Shown here one piece after another: positions 27,500-35,464 of a DNA stretch of 64,000 nucleotides (the stretch's first letter is position 1; every line of letters starts with the position of its first letter). A model generated the notes under the pieces. It was not told the origin of the DNA. It did not search any database and was given only the letters and a program-made list of their open reading frames with translations. Both the position numbers and the translations under genes were made by a program. The stretch is from an uncultured Paracoccus sp. (GTDB lineage: Bacteria; Pseudomonadota; Alphaproteobacteria; Rhodobacterales; Rhodobacteraceae): the NCBI RefSeq assembly GCF_937873615.1, contig NZ_CALMYP010000032.1:58521-122520 (forward strand). Direction: 5' to 3'.

Positions 27500-28933
27500 A
27501 TGTTCGCGGAAATGCAGAGGCCGAGCGATTACCGCATTCTCGACAAGGACCTGACCCGGATCGGCCATGCCGAAGGTGCCGGGCGCATTGCCGCGCGCCC
27601 GCTGCGGCGGATGGGCCTGCTGCTGGTCCTGATCCTGCTGGTCATCCTGGCGGCAGTGGTGACCGGGGCCGGGTTGCCGGTTTCTGCCCCCGTCGTGCTC
27701 GGCTTCAGCGTGGCGATCTATCTCGGGCTGAATATCGGCGCCAACGATGTCGCGAACTCGGCCGGGCCGGCGATCGGCGCCAAGGCGATGCCGGTCACGC
27801 GCGGCCTGGCCGGGGTGGCACTGGCGCAGCTGGCCGGCGCACTGATCGCCGGGCAGCGCGTGACCGAGACCATTGCCCGCGACATTCTGGAAGTCGGCGC
27901 CATCGGCAGCGGCGCGGCACCGGCACGGATCATGGCGGCGGCGCTGATCGGTGCTGCGGTCTGGATCACGCTTGCCAACTGGGCGCGGGCGCCGGTCTCG
28001 ACCACGCATAGCGTGATAGGCGCGGTCGCCGGCGCCGGCATGGCCGGGCTGGGCCTGTCGGCGATCAACTGGCCGGTGGTGGCCGGCATCGCCATCAGCT
28101 GGGTCGCGGCCCCGGTGATGGCCGCGCTGTTTGCGGCGGCCCTTCTGGGCTTCCTGCGCTGGAGGGTGCATTTCGCCGCCGACCGCGCCGCCGCCGCGCG
28201 CATCTGGTTGCCATTGCTGATCGGCACCACGGGCGCGGTCTTTGCAATCTATATCGCCCGGCTGATCAAGGATGCGCCGCTCGATCCGCCGCAGCTTATG
28301 ATCGCGGCAGGGCTCGGTGTCGCCGCCGGCTTGGCCGCGCGGCTGCAGCTGGAACAGGAATTGCGCAGCGACCGCGATCACAAGGTCACGCTGAAACGCC
28401 TGCTGAGCGGACCGCTGGTCCTGACCGCGCTGCTTTCCGGCTTTGCCCATGGTGCCAACGATGTCGCCAATATCGCCGGCCCGCTGTCGGTGCTGCTGGA
28501 CCGGACCGGGGGAACCGGCCTGTCGCTTGGCACCATAGCGCTTGCCGCGCTCAGCATCGCGGCGGGGTCCTTCGTCTTCGGACGCCGGCTGGTGCGCATG
28601 GTCGGCATGTCGATCACCCGGCTGAACCCCTCGCGCGCCTTCTGCGCGGCACTGGCGGCGGCGGCGACGGTGCTGACCTGCTCGGCGCTCGGGCTGCCAG
28701 TCTCGACCACGCATTGCGCAGTCGGCGGCATCTTCGGCGTCGGCTTCTATCGCGAATGGGAGGATCGTTTCCGCCGCAAAGCCCGAAAATCGCTGCCCAT
28801 GGAAGAACTGAAGCGCCGGCAGTTGGTCCGGCGCAGCCATGTCTGGACGACGCTCGCTGCCTGGGCGGTCACCCTGCCCGGCGCGGGAAGCGTGGCCGCC
28901 ACGACATATGGGCTGATTTCACTTGCGTCCTGA
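27500..28933 (+). CDS. pit: inorganic phosphate transporter, PiT family
   Basis: This is a 477-residue polytopic permease with the two internally repeated PiT signatures, GANDVAN at 80-86 and again at 317-323, each followed by AGP. The inverted duplicated halves also show APVSTTHS and LPVSTTHC. It imports phosphate (as metal phosphate) with the proton or sodium gradient. No phoU-like gene is adjacent, unlike many pit loci. The start at 27500 gives MFAEMQRPSDY; an ATG at 27512 is equally possible since neither has a clear ribosome site. Confidence 0.9.
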   Translation: MFAEMQRPSDYRILDKDLTRIGHAEGAGRIAARPLRRMGLLLVLILLVILAAVVTGAGLPVSAPVVLGFSVAIYLGLNIGANDVANSAGPAIGAKAMPVTRGLAGVALAQLAGALIAGQRVTETIARDILEVGAIGSGAAPARIMAAALIGAAVWITLANWARAPVSTTHSVIGAVAGAGMAGLGLSAINWPVVAGIAISWVAAPVMAALFAAALLGFLRWRVHFAADRAAAARIWLPLLIGTTGAVFAIYIARLIKDAPLDPPQLMIAAGLGVAAGLAARLQLEQELRSDRDHKVTLKRLLSGPLVLTALLSGFAHGANDVANIAGPLSVLLDRTGGTGLSLGTIALAALSIAAGSFVFGRRLVRMVGMSITRLNPSRAFCAALAAAATVLTCSALGLPVSTTHCAVGGIFGVGFYREWEDRFRRKARKSLPMEELKRRQLVRRSHVWTTLAAWAVTLPGAGSVAATTYGLISLAS

Positions 28934-29015
28934 TATCTTTGAGACTGGCGAAAATCCGCCGAAGATGGTAACGCGGGGGCATGAAACGCTAACATAAGCG
29001 TGGGATGAGGCAGTG

Positions 29016-29555
29016 ATGATTCGTGCGATACGTGCCGGGCTTGCCCTGGCTTTTCTTGCTATTCTGGCGGCTTGCGGCGGCGACAGCGCACCGCTCAACT
29101 CGGGTCCGCCCCGTTTTCTCAGCTATACCGGCCCGCAGGTCACGCAGGTCGTGGTCAACAAGTCCGACCGGAAGATGTATCTTCTGTCCGGCAAGACGAT
29201 CCTGAAATCCTACGATGTCGACTTGGGCAACCAACCCAAGGGCCGCAAACAGTTCGAAGGTGATGGCAAGACACCGGAAGGCATCTATTTCATAGACCGC
29301 TTCAACCCGCGCAGCGCCTATCACCTCTCGGTCGGCATCAACTATCCCCGCCCCGATGATTCCGCCCGCGCCATGTCGCTTGGCCGCAGGCCCGGTGGCG
29401 ACATCTTCTTCCACGGTCGCGGCCGCGACGGAGAGGCCGCGCGGCGCGCGGGCAAGGCCGACTGGACCGCCGGCTGTATCGCCGTCGAGGATGCCGAGAT
29501 CGAGGAAATCTATGCCATGCTGACAACCGGCGTGCCGGTGGTGATCAACCCCTGA
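29016..29555 (+). CDS. L,D-transpeptidase family lipoprotein (YafK-like)
   Basis: The 179-residue precursor has a lipoprotein signal ending ILAAC, so it is probably anchored to a membrane. The YkuD domain (about 40-178) contains the active-site region FFHGRG and DWTAGCIAVEDAEIEEIY. The DWTxGCIAV form is that of the YafK/DpaA branch rather than the SHGCxR form of classical transpeptidases. YafK of E. coli cleaves the peptidoglycan-lipoprotein bond. GAGG seven bases before ATG 29016 supports this start. A terminator follows. Confidence 0.85.
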   Translation: MIRAIRAGLALAFLAILAACGGDSAPLNSGPPRFLSYTGPQVTQVVVNKSDRKMYLLSGKTILKSYDVDLGNQPKGRKQFEGDGKTPEGIYFIDRFNPRSAYHLSVGINYPRPDDSARAMSLGRRPGGDIFFHGRGRDGEAARRAGKADWTAGCIAVEDAEIEEIYAMLTTGVPVVINP

Positions 29556-29577
29556 GACCCGCGCTCACGAACAGATG

Positions 29578-29612
29578 AACCGCCGCGCCTGCTCATGACG
29601 CGGCGGTTTGTC
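29578..29612 (+). terminator. intrinsic terminator of the transpeptidase gene
   Basis: AACCGCCGCG (29578-29587) pairs perfectly with CGCGGCGGTT (29599-29608) over an 11-base loop, followed by TGTCTTT. It lies 23 bp after the transpeptidase stop and before the next ribosome site. Confidence 0.75.
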
Positions 29613-29686
29613 TTTGCGCAGCTTGACCTTGCCCGCCCTTGCGCCGACAACCCTGCCGCAGCCACCATCCCGGACAGGAGCGCCCC

Positions 29687-31069
29687 ATGCGGCTTGAGAA
29701 CAGGACCTTCGACGAATTGCAGGTGGGCGATACGGCCGAGTTGCGCCGTCTCATCACCCAGGACGACCTGATCGTCTTTGCGGCGGCCTCGGGGAATTAC
29801 AACACGCTGCACCTGCCCGGCTTCGATACCGATGGCGACGGCACGCCCGAGGAAATGGCGCCGGGCATGTTCACCGCCAGCCTGATCGCCGGGGTTCTCG
29901 GCTCGATCCTGCCGGGGCCGGGGACGCTTTATCGCAACCAGACGCTCTCCTTCCTCGAGCGCGCCCATGCCGGCGAGGAGTTGCTGGCCCGGGTGACGGT
30001 GGTCGACAAGGAAACCAACGGCCTGATCACGCTGAGGACCGAGGTTATCCGCTGTAATGACGATGCCATGATCGTCAATGGCGAGGCGCAGGTGATGGCA
30101 CCGATGCGTAAATACACCGCCGAGGACGTGCATATCCCGGGCCTGCTGGTGCAGCGTCACCGCCATTTCGAGGCGCTGATCGCCCAGGCCACCCCCCTGC
30201 CCGCGCTGATCACCGCCGTGGTCTGCCCGGTGACGGCGGAAACGCTGAACGGCGCGCTTCTGGCCGCCGATGACAGCATCATCACCCCGATCCTGATCGG
30301 GGATGCCGCCCGAATCCGCGCCGCCGCCGAAACCATCGGCCGCGACCTGACCGGGATCGAGATCATCGACGAGCCGACCGATACCGGCGCCGCCCGCATC
30401 GCCTGCCAACTGGCCCGCGAGGGCCGCGCCAATGCGGTGATGAAGGGCCATCTGCATACCGACGACCTGCTGCGCGCCATGGTCGACAGGGATACCGGCC
30501 TGCGCAGCGGGCGGCGCTTTACCCATGTCTTCGTCATGGACGTGCCGGGCGAACCCGAACCGCTTCTGGTCACCGATGCCGCGATCAATATTGCCCCGGA
30601 CCTGAAGACCAAGATGGACATCACCCAGAATGCCATCGAACTCGCCGCCTCGCTGGGGCTGGAGCCGCGAGCCGGCATCCTTTCGGCGGTCGAGACGGTC
30701 AATCCCGATATCCAGTCCTCGGTCGATGCCGCGCTGCTGTCGAAAATGGCCGAACGCGGGCAGATCAAGGGTGGTGCGGTCGATGGGCCGCTGGCCATGG
30801 ACAATGCCGTCGACATGGGCGCGGCGCGCACCAAGGGGCTGAAGGGCGACGTGGCCGGGCGCGCCAACATCCTGGTGGTGCCGGGGATCGACGCCGGCAA
30901 TATGTTGGCAAAGCAGCTATCCTATATCAGCCATGCCGAGGCGGCGGGTCTGGTCGTCGGTGCACAGGTGCCGGTGATCCTGAACTCCCGCTCGGACGGG
31001 GCGATGTCGCGCCTGGCCTCGGCTGCGGTGGCGGCGATCCATCATTTCAGACAGCAGAAAAAGGGATGA
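29687..31069 (+). CDS. MaoC-like hydratase / phosphate acetyltransferase fusion
   Basis: This 460-residue fusion has an N-terminal MaoC hotdog domain (about 10-140, with VFAAASGNYNTLHL as the hydratase-type motif). Its C-terminal domain is of the phosphate acetyl/butyryltransferase type (about 155-455; GHLHTDDLLRAMVD, GALLAADD, KGGAVDGPLAMDNAV). This pairing is often annotated as bifunctional enoyl-CoA hydratase/phosphate acetyltransferase in Alphaproteobacteria; the physiological reaction is not firmly settled. AGGAG six bases before ATG 29687 fixes the start. No acetate kinase gene is adjacent, and it is followed by a 168-bp gap. Confidence 0.86.
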   Translation: MRLENRTFDELQVGDTAELRRLITQDDLIVFAAASGNYNTLHLPGFDTDGDGTPEEMAPGMFTASLIAGVLGSILPGPGTLYRNQTLSFLERAHAGEELLARVTVVDKETNGLITLRTEVIRCNDDAMIVNGEAQVMAPMRKYTAEDVHIPGLLVQRHRHFEALIAQATPLPALITAVVCPVTAETLNGALLAADDSIITPILIGDAARIRAAAETIGRDLTGIEIIDEPTDTGAARIACQLAREGRANAVMKGHLHTDDLLRAMVDRDTGLRSGRRFTHVFVMDVPGEPEPLLVTDAAINIAPDLKTKMDITQNAIELAASLGLEPRAGILSAVETVNPDIQSSVDAALLSKMAERGQIKGGAVDGPLAMDNAVDMGAARTKGLKGDVAGRANILVVPGIDAGNMLAKQLSYISHAEAAGLVVGAQVPVILNSRSDGAMSRLASAAVAAIHHFRQQKKG

Positions 31070-31237
31070 ACGGCTCGGGGCGGCTGCAATCTGCTTCCGC
31101 CAAACCGGCCCTTCGATCATCGGCGTAGTTTTTCCTGCTCAAGATCGTCTCTGATTGTCGGCCCCGCAGGACTGCGCCCCGCATTGACCCCACCCTTCCA
31201 TCATGCAAACGCTGACAGCGCATTCATGGGGGTCCGC

Positions 31238-32488
31238 ATGGCCGATTTCATCACCGACGTTGCCGCAGCCGAAGCCGCCCTGCGCGACCTCTTTCCGGCT
31301 ACGCCCTTGCAGTTGAACGACCACCTCTCGGCCCGTTACGGTGCCGAGATCTGGCTGAAGCGCGAGGACCTGACCCCGGTGCGCAGCTATAAGCTGCGCG
31401 GGGCTTTCAACGCCATGCGCAAGGCCATCACCGCTGGCAGCACGCGCCATTTCGTCTGCGCCAGTGCCGGCAATCACGCGCAGGGCGTGGCCTTTGCCTG
31501 CCGGCATTTCGGCGCGCGTGGCACCATCTTCATGCCGGTGACCACGCCCAAGCAGAAGATCGACAAGACCCGCATCTTCGGCGGCGACAGTATCGAAATC
31601 GTGCTGACCGGCGATTATTTCGACCAGACACTTGCCGCCGCACAGACCTTCTCGGGCCGGGAAGGCGCGACGTTTCTGTCGCCCTTCGATTCGCTCGACG
31701 TGATCGAGGGGCAGGCAACGGTGGCCCGCGAAATGCTGGAACAGCTACCCGGCGCGCCCGATCTGGTGGTGCTGCCGGTCGGCGGTGGCGGCTTGTCGGC
31801 GGGGGTGACCCGCTATCTTGAGGCAGCCGCGCCGGGCGCGCAGTTCGTCTTTGCCGAGCCACGCGGCGGCGCCAGCCTGAAAGGCGCGCTGGAAGCCGGC
31901 GGCCAGATCACCCTGCCCGCGGTGGACAGTTTCGTCGATGGCGCCGCCGTCGCCCGCATCGGCGACCTGCCCTTCGCGCAGCTTAAGCATTTCTCGCCCG
32001 AACAGGTCCTGACCGCGCCCGAAGATAGGCTGAGCATCACCATACTGGAGATGCTGAATGTCGAGGGCATCGTGCTGGAACCGGCGGGCGCGCTTGCCGT
32101 CGATGTGCTGCAGGACCTGGCCGAGCGCGGGCAACTGACCGGTCGCCGCGTCGTCTGCATCTGTTCCGGCGGCAATTTCGATTTCGAGCGCCTGCCCGAA
32201 GTCAAGGAACGCGCCCAACGCTTCGCCGGGCTCAAGAAGTATTTCATCCTGCGCCTGCCGCAGCGCCCCGGCGCCCTGCGCGATTTCCTCATGCTGCTTG
32301 GCCCCGATGACGATATCGCCCGCTTCGAATATCTGAAGAAATCGGCACGGAATTTCGGCTCGGTCCTGATCGGGATCGAAACCTCGGAGCCGGCCAACCT
32401 GACCGCACTTATGGCCCGGCTGACCGAAGGCGGCTTCGCCTATCAGGATATCACCCGCGACGAATTGCTGGCCCAGTTCCTGATCTGA
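31238..32488 (+). CDS. ilvA: threonine dehydratase
   Basis: This is a 416-residue fold-type II PLP enzyme that deaminates threonine to 2-oxobutanoate for isoleucine synthesis. The PLP Lys52 lies in SYKLRGAFN, the substrate loop ASAGNHAQG follows, and the phosphate-binding loop is PVGGGGLSAG. One C-terminal ACT-like regulatory domain (about 330-416, RLPQRPGALRDFL) makes it the short, single-ACT form, which is normally isoleucine-controlled. ATG 31238 follows a GGGGG tract; longer in-frame starts at 31184 and 31226 exist. Confidence 0.9.
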   Translation: MADFITDVAAAEAALRDLFPATPLQLNDHLSARYGAEIWLKREDLTPVRSYKLRGAFNAMRKAITAGSTRHFVCASAGNHAQGVAFACRHFGARGTIFMPVTTPKQKIDKTRIFGGDSIEIVLTGDYFDQTLAAAQTFSGREGATFLSPFDSLDVIEGQATVAREMLEQLPGAPDLVVLPVGGGGLSAGVTRYLEAAAPGAQFVFAEPRGGASLKGALEAGGQITLPAVDSFVDGAAVARIGDLPFAQLKHFSPEQVLTAPEDRLSITILEMLNVEGIVLEPAGALAVDVLQDLAERGQLTGRRVVCICSGGNFDFERLPEVKERAQRFAGLKKYFILRLPQRPGALRDFLMLLGPDDDIARFEYLKKSARNFGSVLIGIETSEPANLTALMARLTEGGFAYQDITRDELLAQFLI

Positions 32489-32580
32489 ACCCGCATCCCG
32501 ACAGCGGTTTATGCGCGCTCCGGCCCTTGTGAGAAGGCCCGAATCCGCATAATCCAAGGCCAAATCAGAAAGGACACGCC

Positions 32581-33804
32581 ATGACCGCGCCGAAAAAAGT
32601 CGTGCTCGCCTATTCCGGGGGCCTCGACACCTCGATCATCCTGAAATGGCTGCAGACCGAATATGGCTGCGAGGTGATCACCTTCACCGCCGATCTCGGT
32701 CAGGGCGAAGAGCTGGAACCGGCGCGCCAGAAGGCCGAACTGCTGGGCATCAAGCCGGAAAACATCCATATCGACGACCTGCGCGAGGAATTCGTGCGCG
32801 ATTTCGTCTTCCCGATGTTCCGCGCCAATGCCGTCTATGAAGGGCTCTATCTGCTTGGCACCTCGATTGCCCGGCCGCTGATCTCGAAGCGGCTGGTGGA
32901 AATCGCCCATGAACACGGCGCCGACGCGGTCGCCCATGGCGCCACCGGCAAGGGCAACGATCAGGTCCGGTTCGAACTGTCGGCCTATGCGCTCGATCCT
33001 TCGATCCGGGTGATCGCGCCCTGGCGGGAATGGAACCTGTCAAGCCGCACCAAGCTGATCGAATTCGCCGAACAGAACCAGATCCCGATCGCCAAGGACA
33101 AGCGCGGCGAAGCGCCGTTCAGCGTCGATGCGAACCTGCTGCACACCTCATCCGAAGGCAAGGCGCTGGAAAACCCGGCGGATGAGGCGCCCGATTACGT
33201 CTATCAGCGCACGGTGAACCCCGAAGACGCGCCCGACTCGCCGGAATATATCGAGATCACGTTTGAGAAGGGCGATGCCGTCGCCATCAACGGCAAAACC
33301 CTGTCGCCGGCCACGATCCTGACCGATCTGAACGAATACGGTCGCAAGCATGGCATCGGCCGGCTGGATTTCGTCGAGAACCGCTTCGTCGGGATGAAGT
33401 CGCGCGGCATCTACGAGACCCCGGGCGGCACCATCCTGCTGGAAGCCCATCGCGGGATCGAGCAGATCACACTGGATGCCGGCGCGGGCCATCTGAAAGA
33501 CAGCCTGATGCCGCGCTATGCCGAGCTGATCTATAACGGTTTCTGGTTCTCGCCCGAGCGCGAAATGCTGCAGGCCCTGATCGACAAAAGCCAGGAACAT
33601 GTCACCGGCACGGTGCGGCTGAAGCTCTACAAGGGCAGCGTCAACACCGTCGGTCGCTGGTCGGATCACTCGCTTTACTCCGAAGCGCATGTGACCTTCG
33701 AGGACGATGCCGGCGCTTACGACCAGAAGGACGCAGCCGGCTTCATCAAGCTGAATGCGCTGCGCCTGAAGCTGATCGGCAACCGGAACGCGAAGTTCCG
33801 GTAA
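32581..33804 (+). CDS. argG: argininosuccinate synthase
   Basis: ArgG condenses citrulline and aspartate with ATP. The 407-residue product has the PP-loop motif AYSGGLDTS at 10-18, [13 protein letters not shown] near 120, and [16 protein letters not shown] in the middle. Length matches the family. AGAAAGGA precedes the ATG. Its last codons contain an 8-bp dyad (33782-33802) with no T-run, so a terminator is not clear. Confidence 0.95.
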   Translation: MTAPKKVVLAYSGGLDTSIILKWLQTEYGCEVITFTADLGQGEELEPARQKAELLGIKPENIHIDDLREEFVRDFVFPMFRANAVYEGLYLLGTSIARPLISKRLVEIAHEHGADAVAHGATGKGNDQVRFELSAYALDPSIRVIAPWREWNLSSRTKLIEFAEQNQIPIAKDKRGEAPFSVDANLLHTSSEGKALENPADEAPDYVYQRTVNPEDAPDSPEYIEITFEKGDAVAINGKTLSPATILTDLNEYGRKHGIGRLDFVENRFVGMKSRGIYETPGGTILLEAHRGIEQITLDAGAGHLKDSLMPRYAELIYNGFWFSPEREMLQALIDKSQEHVTGTVRLKLYKGSVNTVGRWSDHSLYSEAHVTFEDDAGAYDQKDAAGFIKLNALRLKLIGNRNAKFR

Positions 33805-33828
33805 GACGTACCGCATGACAACATGGCA

Positions 33829-33928
33829 TGGCTTGGGCCCGGATGTTTCGGCTATATCGCTGAACCATTCGGGCCCTGCTGCCTTCCCGGGTCAGCGGCG
33901 CTTCGCGCCAGCAACGCTGGCTACAACG
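33829..33928 (-). ncRNA. structured intergenic element, possible SRP (4.5S-like) RNA
   Basis: The 146-bp gap between argG and the ABC transporter is rich in inverted repeats. GGGCCCGGATG (33835-33845) pairs with CATTCGGGCCC (33866-33876), GCCAGC-AAC-GCTGGC lies near 33908-33922, and GGCGC-TTC-GCGCC near 33897-33909. On the minus strand, GGAAGGCAGCAG matches the conserved GGAAGGAAGCAG apical loop of bacterial SRP RNA. The 5' side of that loop (CTGACCC) lacks the usual CAGG, and no long closing helix is seen. An alternative is a plus-strand leader element controlling the downstream transporter. Coordinates are approximate. Confidence 0.35.
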
Positions 33929-33950
33929 ACAATCAGGAGAACGAAGCCGC

Positions 33951-34808
33951 ATGTCCCTTCGCACCCTTCTCTCCGCCGCCATATTGCTGGCCGGCCTTTC
34001 CGCCGCAGAGGCAGAGACGCTCTATTTCTCGGCCATCCCGGACGAGGATGACACCGCCTTAAAGGCGCGTTTCGACAAGGTCGCAGATTACCTTGCAGGC
34101 GAGCTCGGCGTCGATGTCGAGTTCGTGCCGGTCAAAAGCTACGCCGCCTCGGTCACCGCATTCCGCAACGACCAGATCCAGCTGGCCTGGTTCGGCGGGC
34201 TGACCGGGGTGCAGGCGCGCATGGTCTCGCCCGGGGCGCGCGCCATCGCGCAAGGGGCCGAGGACCGCGAATTCGTCACCTATTTCATCGCCAATGCCGA
34301 AACCGGCCTGACCGCTTCCGACGCCTTCCCGATGGAGATGGAGGGCCACAGCTTCACCTTCGGCGCCAAGACCTCGACCTCGGGGCGGTTGATGCCGGAT
34401 TTCTACATCCGCGAGGAAACCGGCAAGGCGCCCGAAGAATTCTTCAGCCGCGTCGGATTTTCCGGCGATCACAGCCAGACGCTGCGGCTGGTCTCGACCG
34501 GGGCATACGAGATCGGGGCGCTGAATTTCTCGGTCTATGACAAGGCGGTCACCGACGGCCTGCCCGAGATCGAGACCGCGAAGATAATCTGGAAGACCCC
34601 GCCCTATCCCGACTACAGTTGGACCATACGCGGCGATGTCGATGCCCGCTTCGGCGAGGGCTTCACCGACCGCGTGCAGGCGGCGCTGATCGGCATGACC
34701 GATCCCGACCTTCTGGCCAGCTTCCCGCGTTCCGGCTTCATCCCGGCCAGCAACGCGGATTACGCCCCGATCGAGACGGTCGGCAAGGAGCTGGGCCTCT
34801 TGGAATGA
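33951..34808 (+). CDS. PhnD-family ABC transporter substrate-binding protein
   Basis: This is a 285-residue periplasmic binding protein of the PhnD type (phosphonate/phosphite/selenate group). It has a signal peptide (cleavage after AEA near residue 22), then LYFSAIPDEDD, a typical PhnD-family first strand. The IQLAWFGGLTGVQAR segment and the KTSTSGRLMPDFYI ligand loop follow. AGGAG precedes the ATG. The DEDDTALKARF start resembles proteins annotated as putative selenate binders, but no selenium, phosphonate or phosphite enzyme gene is adjacent, so the ligand is unassigned. First gene of a three-gene operon. Confidence 0.8.
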   Translation: MSLRTLLSAAILLAGLSAAEAETLYFSAIPDEDDTALKARFDKVADYLAGELGVDVEFVPVKSYAASVTAFRNDQIQLAWFGGLTGVQARMVSPGARAIAQGAEDREFVTYFIANAETGLTASDAFPMEMEGHSFTFGAKTSTSGRLMPDFYIREETGKAPEEFFSRVGFSGDHSQTLRLVSTGAYEIGALNFSVYDKAVTDGLPEIETAKIIWKTPPYPDYSWTIRGDVDARFGEGFTDRVQAALIGMTDPDLLASFPRSGFIPASNADYAPIETVGKELGLLE

Positions 34809-35464
34809 AGGCACGGCTCGACGGGGCGACACTCGGTTACGGCACGACGCCGGTGCTGCGGGGCGTGAACCTGACCCTGCAGGCGGGCGAGCGTGTCGTG
34901 CTGCTCGGCCCGTCGGGCGCGGGCAAGTCGACCTTGCTGGCGGCGATCCATGCGCAACTGGTGGCGGGCGGCGAACGGGTTGCCCTGGTGCCGCAGGATC
35001 ACGGGCTGGTGCCGCAGCTTTCGGTGCGGCGCAATACCTATATGGGCCGGCTGGACGATCACGGCGCGCTGACCAATCTGGGCCGGCTGGTGCATCTGCC
35101 GCAGGCGCTGCGCGCGGATATCGACGCGGTGCTGGCCCCGCTCGGGCTGCTGGATTCCGCCAGCCGCCCGGTCGAGGCGCTGTCCGGCGGGCAGCGCCAG
35201 CGGACCGCCCTTGCCCGCGCGCTCTATCGCGGCGGCGCGGTGATCGTCGCCGATGAACCGGTCTCGGCTGTCGATGCCATGCAGGCGCGCGAGATCATGG
35301 CGATGATCGCCGCCCGCTTCGAGACCGCGATGATCGCCCTGCACGACGTGGACCTGGCCCGCAGTTTCGCCACCCGCATCGTCGGGTTGCAGGGCGGGCG
35401 CATCCGCTTCGATGCGCCGGCGGCCGAGATCGCGCAAGACCGGATCGACCGCCTCTATGGCTGA
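34805..35464 (+). CDS. PhnC-like ABC transporter ATPase
   Basis: The 219-residue ATP-binding subunit has Walker A GPSGAGKS at 35-42, the signature LSGGQRQR, Walker B VIVADEP and the switch His in ALHDVD. It begins in a 4-bp overlap with the binding-protein gene and overlaps the permease gene by 8 bp. The three products therefore form one importer. Confidence 0.85.
   Translation: MKARLDGATLGYGTTPVLRGVNLTLQAGERVVLLGPSGAGKSTLLAAIHAQLVAGGERVALVPQDHGLVPQLSVRRNTYMGRLDDHGALTNLGRLVHLPQALRADIDAVLAPLGLLDSASRPVEALSGGQRQRTALARALYRGGAVIVADEPVSAVDAMQAREIMAMIAARFETAMIALHDVDLARSFATRIVGLQGGRIRFDAPAAEIAQDRIDRLYG

Noticed and set aside
27320-28840. 506-codon minus-strand frame opposite the phosphate permease
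   Set aside because: Shadow of the GANDVAN-containing gene; no recognisable motif.
31100-31140. GTAGTTTTTCC tract as a terminator after MaoC-Pta
   Set aside because: There is a T-run but no convincing stem before it.
33782-33802. ACCGGAAC-N5-GTTCCGGT dyad over the argG stop as a terminator
   Set aside because: It is mostly coding, has no T-run, and stays a weak hairpin at best.
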